A DNA stretch of 64,000 nucleotides from contig CP001673.1 in the NCBI GenBank assembly GCA_000023725.1, positions 2,056,342 to 2,120,341 of the forward strand, given 5' to 3'. This document shows positions 57,421 through 64,000 of this stretch, one piece after another. The stretch's first letter is position 1; the number at the start of each line of letters is the position of its first letter. A model generated the notes under the pieces. That model had not been told where the DNA came from. It saw only the letters and a program-made list of their open reading frames with translations, and did not search any database. The position numbers and the translations under genes are program-made. Source of the stretch: Flavobacteriaceae bacterium 3519-10. GTDB lineage: Bacteria > Bacteroidota > Bacteroidia > Flavobacteriales > Weeksellaceae.

Positions 57421-57455
57421 ACAAAAAAATACCCAAACCTCAGTGAAGGTTGGAT
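57421..57455 (-). terminator. Intrinsic terminator after the 1044-residue cargo gene
   Basis: On the minus strand CCAACCTT pairs with AGGTTTGG (one bulged base) around CACTG and is followed by GTATTTTTTT. It is 23 bases beyond the stop. Confidence 0.65.
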
Positions 57456-57477
57456 TTTTTGCTTGAATCGGTTTATT

Positions 57478-60400
57478 CTAGTTGATGATTTTCTTCACCG
57501 TAACCTGGTCCGCGTGCATGATCCTCAGTATATAGACCCCTGCTGCAAGGCTTTCCTTAGAGATCTCTGCGGTTCCTGCATTCGGTTTTGCCGTGTACAC
57601 CAAACGTCCGACAGCATCATAGAGCTGAAGCGAAGAGATGCGGTCATGTTTTGATCTTACTACAAAATTATTCCCGTCTTTATACACAGCTACCTCCTGT
57701 TTTACGGCGTTGTCGGTCGCAAGTACAACTTCGGGTTTATAGATGATTTCGAACCTTCCCGTGCTGTCGCCGGCGTTTGCTGCAAAGCTGTAGCTATTTT
57801 GGCTCAGATTGGTGATCGCTCCTGTTTGTCTGTCTTTCAGATATATATGCTGGCCATTTGCAAAAACACCTTCTGATTTCAAAATCGAAATGGTATGAAC
57901 ACCTGCCGAATAATGCCGGGTTCCCAGTTCCACAGCGTCGGTATTGCTGAAAGAGCCTTTTCCGTTGATGCTCACATTTTTGCCGTTTACGATACTGAAT
58001 AATTCGTCATCGCTGCCGCCGGATTCAGAATCTTCGGCACCCAATGCTGCATTACCTTCTTCAAAATATACCACGGCGAGTGAAGTGGCCATATCGGTAG
58101 GTGTTGTCAGGGTAAGCCAGTACCGGTCGTCCTCAGTTTGAGATGCTGTTTTACCCAGAAATTCAATAGGGCAAGATTCAGCAGTACGCACCGAGTTATT
58201 AAACACAAACGTTGAATTTTTAAGCAGGGCTTTTACCATGAAGCCCTGCCCCACTTTCATCACATTTGAAGGGATTTTTGAACTTTGCGGCTTTGATCCG
58301 CTGCCGGCGGCGGGCGTCCCCGTCCCGTTTGTGCCGGCTAACGCATTATATACTGCGTACGCCTGCCCTTTGTAGGATGATCCCTGCTGAACGTATATCG
58401 TATTAACCGTATTATCCCATAAATAAAAGCTTGAACTGAAAGGCACCGGCGCATCTTGTGCCACTTTGTCTTTGTTAAGTTTATAGAGGGCTTTGAGATC
58501 CAAATTGGAAGCATATGGATTACCCAATAAATTAAATCCTAAATGCGTACTGGTAGACGTATTGCTGTTGGCCAGCGCGTAATTGATTACACCGTTCTGC
58601 GGTACACCAACATAGGTAGCCGTCACTGTAGTTGCGGTTGCCGGAATGGCAGCTACAGTAGGTTCTTTCACAGCCAGGCCGCGTCCCGGAATGTTAGCAC
58701 CTGACGAGCTGTAGAACAGGTTATTGGCCTCATTGTGATAGGTCACAAAAGAGATACCCGGATAAATCGTTTTTAAGCTGTGTCCCGGTGCAAATGTAAC
58801 CGGTGAACCCAGGTAATTATATTGCGCACGGCCTTCGGAAATTTTAATATTGGTCAGCACCTTAATGTTCCCGCTGTTTGGGGCCGCCGAATCATTGACC
58901 TGGATAAGGTTGGCACCGTTCGCTACCACTACCGATCCGGAAGGCCGTACGTCAAGTTGGTTAGTCAGTTTCACCGCAGTGCCTTCGGAAATGGTGAGCA
59001 GACCGTTCGTTACCTCCAGAGAGCAGGCTTCAAAACCTCCGTGAACTGCCGAATTATAGTCGGCATCGATACGGGCTTTTTTTCTGATGGAAGGTGTTTC
59101 GCTCCAGGAGGATCCGCCCCATACAGCAGTGCTTGTACAGGATCCCGCATAGATTTCAGACTTAATGCCCGTGAGCGTTGGGCCTGCCAGTACGTTGGGT
59201 GTATCAGGGTAGCCATAGTTAATATAGAATTTGGCAGAGGAATACCCGGTATTATAAAAGTAAATCCTTACATAAAGAGTTTCGGCCGGATACAGAAATG
59301 CATCTTCAGTGAACTCGGCATTTAAGTCGGACCAGCCATTATCCTGATGACTGTAACGATAGTGATCAACGAGCGTCTTTACACCGCTGGAGAAATCAGC
59401 ATTTTTAGAATATCTGATAGTAAAGTTGCCTGGACCTTCTGCATTATAGCGCATGTTGAAATGTTTCACCAGTAACAGCTCGTCCTGTAAAGTGGAAGTG
59501 ACCGAAAACTGAATGAATTTAGTGGGTACCAGTGCACCGTTAAGATCAGTTAAAGTTGGCATCTGTTCTATTCTGAAAGCCTGATGCTTTTTATTGTTAA
59601 CCCAATAGGAATCAAAATTACTTATGGTAACGCCGCCATGGGGCTGCAATGCAGAGCCTGTAATTCCTGAGATATAGTTAACAGGCATAAAATCAGATCG
59701 GTTCCACCGCTCAGTTACGGTTGCGCTGCCATCAATTACCTGCAGCTCCACCTTGGCGGTATTGGAAACCCCCGCAGAATTGGTGATGGTGTAATAAAAC
59801 AGATCATAACCCGTAAAACCCATCGCGGGTGTATATACTATTTTTTTGTCACTATTCACGACCGCAACACCGTTTTGCGGTGCTGCAACAAAACTTACCG
59901 CGGTGACAGGATGCCCGATGCTGTACACATCATTTGCAAGTACATCAATGGTCACCTCCTTATTCTTGGTCGTGCCACTACGGTCATCTACAGCTAAAGG
60001 GACAGTAGCAATATCTGCTGTTACATTTCCTGAAAGGGCCGGCCCAAGGTTCCCTGCTTCGTTGTGCAGCAGGTGAAAGTTATTATAGGTGTTATATACA
60101 AATATCCTCACATACATTGTTTCTCCCGATCCTACTACCGTATTGGCTGGAAAATTGGGACTGAAAGCCTGGTAGGCAAGATTACTGACTGTTTCCGCCA
60201 GCAGGGTTTGCGCATCCGAAAAATCTGCTTTTCTGGAATATTTCACCGTAAATTTCTGCACATCATCACCCCCGTGTTTTCGTGCCGAAAAAGAAAAATT
60301 AGTAAGATTAATTTTATAACCCGCTGATGCCGTTACCGTAAACTGAATAAATTTCAGTGGGTCGGGAGCAGCTGAACTGCTGATTGTATTATGGGTAATA

Positions 60401-60612
60401 TAGAATGCTTCCTGACTCCAGTATTCCTGATGAACGACGCCTGAGACGGGCTGTGCGGTGATAGAGTTCTGCATGACCGTAGGCTGTAAGTTCGAATTGA
60501 ACCACCTTACCAGGGTGCTTTGCGACATCATCAATGCCGGTAAGAACAGTAACAGAAAGATCGCTTTCTGAAAAGTTGCCCTCTGAATTGAGTAAATAGA
60601 TTTTTTTTTCAT
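57478..60612 (-). CDS. T9SS type A cargo protein with cadherin-like Ig domain, 1044 residues
   Basis: The protein has a signal peptide (AIFLLLFLPALMMS). Two related beta-sandwich domains follow (QFTVTASAGYKINLTNFSF, about 30-200; QFSVTSTLQDELLLVKHFNM, about 300-470). They flank a cadherin/Big-9-like domain (PLAVDDRSGTTKNKEVTIDV … YTPAMGFTGYDLFYYTITN). The shared C-terminal module begins near 530 (LLGNPYASNLDLKALY; LKDRQTGAITNLSQNSYSF; LQLYDAVGRLVYTAKP; TVKKIIN). The gene is preceded by a well-formed promoter and a short leader ORF. It lies between the two copies of the duplicated N-terminal module. Confidence 0.9.
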   Translation of the reverse strand: MKKKSIYSIQRATFQKAIFLLLFLPALMMSQSTLVRWFNSNLQPTVMQNSITAQPVSGVVHQEYWSQEAFYITHNTISSSAAPDPLKFIQFTVTASAGYKINLTNFSFSARKHGGDDVQKFTVKYSRKADFSDAQTLLAETVSNLAYQAFSPNFPANTVVGSGETMYVRIFVYNTYNNFHLLHNEAGNLGPALSGNVTADIATVPLAVDDRSGTTKNKEVTIDVLANDVYSIGHPVTAVSFVAAPQNGVAVVNSDKKIVYTPAMGFTGYDLFYYTITNSAGVSNTAKVELQVIDGSATVTERWNRSDFMPVNYISGITGSALQPHGGVTISNFDSYWVNNKKHQAFRIEQMPTLTDLNGALVPTKFIQFSVTSTLQDELLLVKHFNMRYNAEGPGNFTIRYSKNADFSSGVKTLVDHYRYSHQDNGWSDLNAEFTEDAFLYPAETLYVRIYFYNTGYSSAKFYINYGYPDTPNVLAGPTLTGIKSEIYAGSCTSTAVWGGSSWSETPSIRKKARIDADYNSAVHGGFEACSLEVTNGLLTISEGTAVKLTNQLDVRPSGSVVVANGANLIQVNDSAAPNSGNIKVLTNIKISEGRAQYNYLGSPVTFAPGHSLKTIYPGISFVTYHNEANNLFYSSSGANIPGRGLAVKEPTVAAIPATATTVTATYVGVPQNGVINYALANSNTSTSTHLGFNLLGNPYASNLDLKALYKLNKDKVAQDAPVPFSSSFYLWDNTVNTIYVQQGSSYKGQAYAVYNALAGTNGTGTPAAGSGSKPQSSKIPSNVMKVGQGFMVKALLKNSTFVFNNSVRTAESCPIEFLGKTASQTEDDRYWLTLTTPTDMATSLAVVYFEEGNAALGAEDSESGGSDDELFSIVNGKNVSINGKGSFSNTDAVELGTRHYSAGVHTISILKSEGVFANGQHIYLKDRQTGAITNLSQNSYSFAANAGDSTGRFEIIYKPEVVLATDNAVKQEVAVYKDGNNFVVRSKHDRISSLQLYDAVGRLVYTAKPNAGTAEISKESLAAGVYILRIMHADQVTVKKIIN

Positions 60613-60723
60613 TATGTATTGGTTGTTTGTTGCTTAAACAGCACACCGGAAAAAACCCAGTACCTGGAAGGTTCTGAAAAATGGGAATGCCCCGGAAAAT
60701 TTGTGTTGGTAAAAATTACGCTC

Positions 60724-60819
60724 TTACAGGGCCGTTAGGAAACGCCGGGCAGAAGAAGTCGGGAGACAGAGCAATTTCTGAGTATTGCACCTAAATAGTG
60801 ATTTTTTTAAAGCTTTCAT
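60724..60819 (-). CDS. Possible 31-residue leader peptide
   Basis: An ATG at 60819 lies 29 bases downstream of a consensus promoter -7 box and opens a short frame MKALKKSLFRCNTQK… ending LCLPTSSARRFLTAL before a TAA, 112 bases before the cargo start. It would be the first ORF of the cargo mRNA. It is basic and rich in Leu, Arg and Ser. Known attenuator or sensing peptides often look like this, but no family was recognised. Confidence 0.45.
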   Translation of the reverse strand: MKALKKSLFRCNTQKLLCLPTSSARRFLTAL

Positions 60820-60847
60820 TTGTGTAGTATTGTTTTCAATAGGACTG

Positions 60848-60878
60848 CAAAGATAGGATTTTTTACTCCGCAGCCAAA
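60848..60878 (-). promoter_or_regulatory. Promoter of the 1044-residue cargo gene
   Basis: On the minus strand TTTG (60875-60878) is followed after 19 bases by TATCTTTG (60848-60855), a full match to the Bacteroidota promoter consensus. The predicted transcript carries a ~230-base leader with the 31-residue ORF. Confidence 0.75.
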
Positions 60879-61038
60879 TAAATTTACTATTAACTACACA
60901 ACAGCGCCAGAACGTTACAAGTTTGGTCATAATTCATCTTTTGAACTAGTAATTCGAAAATCCGCGCTCTTTGTTGTGATATTCAAAAAAACCACACTTA
61001 AACGGATAATATCTCAATTTGAGAAAATCGAACTCACA

Positions 61039-61528
61039 TTACAAAAAATCTAATCCGAGATAGACTTCAATGCGTATCTTTAAATCGGTTTTATTATTTG
61101 CCCCTGTGGGTAAAGCAACGGCAAAAGAATCCGTAGCAGTGCTGCCAAAAAGGGATAACAGCTGAAGATCACCCAAATTCTGGAAAGAATTGCCCGCTCC
61201 CGTATTTGCATATACCGTCCAACTCCCTGTACCGAAAAAAGCACTGAATTTGCCGTCGAATGACACTACCATATTTTGATACGGACTGACATCAATTGAT
61301 AATTCCAGATAATCACCCCCCGCCTACCGCACGCAACCAGTTATTGTCATAGACCCGTGTACGCGGGTTGCCGTTCGCATAATTATAAGTAAGTGTTGTA
61401 TTTAAAGGAGGAACCAGGGTTGTGTCATGGTTCAGATTATTATTAAACTGGTACGATACAATGGTTGCTTGTCCTGAAATCATATGTGTCAGCAGGACCA
61501 GCATTAAAAAAAATAATTTTACTTTCAT
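61039..61528 (-). pseudogene. Truncated, frameshifted copy of a cargo gene N-terminus
   Basis: An ATG at 61528 gives a fresh signal peptide (KLFFLMLVLLTHMISG), then ATIVSYQFNNNLNHDTTLVP and on to WLRAVGGG. A one-base insertion in a C-run at about 61316 (six C against five in the intact gene) then breaks the frame. The continuation (MVVSFDGKFSAFFGTGSWTV … LKIRIEVYLGLDFL) lies in the second frame and stops at 61039. The mature part is nearly identical to the start of the 1095-residue cargo protein (53852-57139), but no downstream domains and no sorting domain follow. The signal peptide region differs. A TAAATTTG box at 61583-61590 may be its promoter. 60879-61038 shows nothing. Confidence 0.88.
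61046..61478 (-). repeat. Duplicated N-terminal module, broken copy
   Basis: This is the second copy of the segment at 56620-57043, same orientation. Similarity begins at the GQ(A/T)TIVSYQF codons and ends abruptly at LGLD, after which the sequences differ completely. Differences are few and scattered, which indicates a recent duplication. Borders are estimated by eye. Confidence 0.8.
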
Positions 61529-61703
61529 AATGTAAGTGTTAATTAGTCGGACATCAGCAGTTTAAAGAACCAATACACCAATCAAATTTATCAATCCCTA
61601 CTGTGATCCCTACAGCGGCAAAACCCCTTTACTATTACACCGTACTTACTATTCACTACCGGTGAAAGCACCACTTTCCGATCATACGTCCGTGAAATTT
61701 ATT

Positions 61704-64000
61704 TTATTTAATTAGGCGCTTACTCGTTAGCACCCCATCTTGATTAATCCGTAAAACGTAAAGCCCCTGACTGAAGTTCATCGTATCGATAGATGCTTCA
61801 GTATCGTTTGGGTGTGATGTATGAACCAGTCGACCGGCCGCATCGTATAATTCCAGCGTGGTAATCTTTGTAAACTGTGCTTTTACAATGAAATCGTGCC
61901 CGCTTTTATAGACACTTATGTTGTCTTTGGGATTGTTTTCGCTCGCCAATACCGTTCCCAGTTTATAAATAATTTCGAATCTACTCATCGTCTCACCGCC
62001 AGCCGCCGAAAAAGCATAAGACCCTTCGGAAAGATTGGAAATGATACCGTTGAGTTTGTCCTTAAGATATATCTGTTGCCCTTTTGCGAAAACACCTTCA
62101 GCCCGGTCTAGAGAAATTGAGTAAGTACCGGACGTGAAATGTGTGGTGCCGAGCGCCACTACATCATCCGTTGTAAAATCACTTTTACCGTTGATGCTCA
62201 CTTTTTCACCATCAACGAGCGAGTAGATCACGTCTGAACCACCCATCGACTGCGAATCGTGCATCGTGTAAGCATTATTTCCTCCGGCAAAGTAAACGAC
62301 AGCGATGTTGCTGGCGATATTGGAGGAATTTGCCATGTTCAGCCAAAAGCGGTCGGGTTGATCTGCAGCTTCTTTCCCAAAGAAACCTTCTGCACTTTCA
62401 GCACTTCTGATATTGTTGTTAAATTTGAGGTCCATCTGGCTTGCACCAATGAGCTTTGCCATAAAACCCTGAGCCACTTTCACATACCTGGTCGGAACTT
62501 TCAGCGTCGCAGTTCCCGGATCTCCCGTTGCCTCAAGAGGTGTACCCTCTCCAGGTGGCGTTGCCGCATTGAAAGTTGCGTAGGCTTGCCCCTCATACTG
62601 ATCACCCATCTGCTTAATTTGGGTATTCGCGGTATTATCCCAAAAATAAAAAGTTGGACTTAACGTATTTGATTCCGTGTTATTCTGATAGAACTTAATA
62701 AGATCCATATTCGATGGATAAGGATTGCCGATGAGATTAAACCCGCGTTTAGGATTATTAGGATTTGAATTAGACAAAGAATACACGAACGCGCCGTTAG
62801 CCGGTTTTCCCTCGAAGACCGCGTTAATTTCAGAGGCCGGAAAATTCGCTGTAGGCTCCTTAACTGCCAGTGCACGCCCTTTGATAAATGCACCGCTCGA
62901 ATTTGCAAACGTGTTGGTAGCTTCATTATGGTATAAAATAAAAGGCACGTTCACAGGATTTCCGGCGGAATCTTTATAAATATCTTTCATATTCCAATCC
63001 AGTGCAGGGGAGATCAGATAATTATACTGCTGTCTGTTGGCAGAAAGATTAATTTTCCTATTTACTCTAAATGATCCGGTTCCTGAATTTGAATCGCTTT
63101 CGTTTACCTGCACTAAATTTGCATCTGACTCCACAATTACATTCCCATTATTTACGAGAACATCTGAAGCTTTAACAGCACCAACTCCCGACACGGTTAA
63201 TGTTGCACCACTGCTTACTTCACACTGGCAGGCCGTGAAACCGCCATCAACTGCGGTATTATAATCGCCTGCAAAAATGGCTTTATCTGAAGGCTGCGGC
63301 GCGGAAGGAGACCATGAGCTACCGTTCCATACTTTTGGTACCAGTCCAGTGCTCATAATTCTGATATCATCAATAATCCAGGATTCATTCAGCGCATTGT
63401 TCTGCAATGAAATCCTCACTTTTAAACTGGATACCGATGGGAGATTATTGATGGTAACTGCACTATATCGCGCCATAGAAGTGGATTTGAAATATGTCAG
63501 GTTGTTATCGGCAGAATAGGCACGACTTGCTTGCGCTGTAAAATCGCTGCCGAAACTCCAGGCAAGATTCAATTGGTCGGATACCACTTTAGCCTGCCGG
63601 TACCAGTTTGCTCCGCCATCCGGACTGATTTCTACAAGAACATGATCAATCTTTGTATCGTCCGGAATAAGTTCCGGATCTGAATCGGCATTTTTGCTGT
63701 CCATTCCGTTGCTCGAACTGCCCAGTGAGAAGCCTGCGATTTTAAACGAGAGCGAAAGATTAGTGTAACTGGAAGTATTGACCTCATTAAAAATTAACAT
63801 TAAGCCTGACGCCGTCTCCCCGATCGGGTCTGCACCTTGCACCCGGTAGCCACGGCTGCCTTCCGAATACAGTTTGTTATTTTTAGGCGATGAATTGTTG
63901 CCGCTGTCTCCGATTGTAAATCCCGAGCCCAATCCCGGTGCTAAAGAACCTATATTCGTTCGTGTAAAATTCATTACTGCAGGTGGAGCGGTGGTTTCGA
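61704..64000 (-). CDS. T9SS type A cargo protein, N-terminus beyond the window
   Basis: The frame is open to the right edge: residues ETTAPPAV precede the first internal ATG at 63974, so the true start is outside. The visible ~765 residues have a beta-sandwich (NFTRTNIGSLAPGLGSGFTI … VRISLQNNALNESWIIDDIR), then the shared C-terminal module from about 63240 (CQCEVSSGATLTVSG; LIGNPYPSNMDLIKFY; LKDKLNGIISNLSEGSYAF; FEIIYKLGTVLAS; LELYDAAGRLVHTSHP; TSKRLIK). It is a fifth paralogous cargo protein. No terminator was recognised in 61529-61703. Confidence 0.9.
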   Translation of the reverse strand, partial: ETTAPPAVMNFTRTNIGSLAPGLGSGFTIGDSGNNSSPKNNKLYSEGSRGYRVQGADPIGETASGLMLIFNEVNTSSYTNLSLSFKIAGFSLGSSSNGMDSKNADSDPELIPDDTKIDHVLVEISPDGGANWYRQAKVVSDQLNLAWSFGSDFTAQASRAYSADNNLTYFKSTSMARYSAVTINNLPSVSSLKVRISLQNNALNESWIIDDIRIMSTGLVPKVWNGSSWSPSAPQPSDKAIFAGDYNTAVDGGFTACQCEVSSGATLTVSGVGAVKASDVLVNNGNVIVESDANLVQVNESDSNSGTGSFRVNRKINLSANRQQYNYLISPALDWNMKDIYKDSAGNPVNVPFILYHNEATNTFANSSGAFIKGRALAVKEPTANFPASEINAVFEGKPANGAFVYSLSNSNPNNPKRGFNLIGNPYPSNMDLIKFYQNNTESNTLSPTFYFWDNTANTQIKQMGDQYEGQAYATFNAATPPGEGTPLEATGDPGTATLKVPTRYVKVAQGFMAKLIGASQMDLKFNNNIRSAESAEGFFGKEAADQPDRFWLNMANSSNIASNIAVVYFAGGNNAYTMHDSQSMGGSDVIYSLVDGEKVSINGKSDFTTDDVVALGTTHFTSGTYSISLDRAEGVFAKGQQIYLKDKLNGIISNLSEGSYAFSAAGGETMSRFEIIYKLGTVLASENNPKDNISVYKSGHDFIVKAQFTKITTLELYDAAGRLVHTSHPNDTEASIDTMNFSQGLYVLRINQDGVLTSKRLIK

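Overview
The window looks like a chromosomal segment of a Bacteroidota bacterium of class Flavobacteriia, most probably the Chryseobacterium clade (Weeksellaceae). Three things suggest this: a fused lpxC/fabZ gene, a PorX-type response regulator with a PglZ-like domain, and several very large secreted proteins that end in a type IX secretion system (T9SS) type A sorting domain. Promoters, where visible, are of the Bacteroidota TTG-N(18-19)-TAnnTTTG type. The species is an inference; no rRNA or tRNA gene was seen.

Layout. (1) 1-4068, minus strand: lipid A and translation block, read lpxD, lpxC/fabZ, lpxA, efp and a second lpxD-like gene cut by the window edge. (2) 4130-7983: an HD-domain hydrolase (minus), then porX and an exonuclease III gene (plus). 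(3) 8319-12137, plus: four linked genes, namely a glycosyltransferase, UDP-galactopyranose mutase, a GH1-like protein and a small nucleotidyltransferase, behind a structured leader. (4) 12195-15609: a DUF6766-like membrane protein, a YciF-type ferritin-like protein, an RlpA-like protein and rimO. (5) 15725-38895, minus strand apart from one inverted gene: a Wzx/Wzy-type surface polysaccharide locus. It holds rfbABC, an initiating sugar-phosphate transferase, several epimerases, glycosyltransferases, an EpsG-like polymerase, a flippase, an FdtA/FdtB/FdtC-type amino-sugar set, Wzc, Wza, a WbpM/PglF-type dehydratase and a PglE-type aminotransferase. (6) 39218-64000, minus strand: a small PID-CTERM-like protein and five giant T9SS cargo proteins, with remains of at least two more.

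How the genes fit together. In the polysaccharide locus RfbA and RfbB make dTDP-4-keto-6-deoxyglucose, which the FdtA/B/C-type enzymes can turn into a 3-acetamido-3,6-dideoxyhexose. The WbpM-type dehydratase, a 4-reductase-like epimerase and the WecA/WbpL-like transferase can make the undecaprenyl-linked first sugar. Glycosyltransferases extend the unit, Wzx flips it, the EpsG-like protein polymerises it, and Wzc/Wza control length and export.

The T9SS region is the most unusual part. All five cargo proteins share a C-terminal module of about 450-500 residues but have unrelated N-terminal regions. One N-terminal block is repeated as a truncated, frameshifted copy (61039-61528), and a decayed sorting domain lies at 46539-46813. 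At least one cargo gene (57478-60612) has a strong promoter followed by a short leader ORF. This pattern suggests a locus that diversifies by module duplication and loss.
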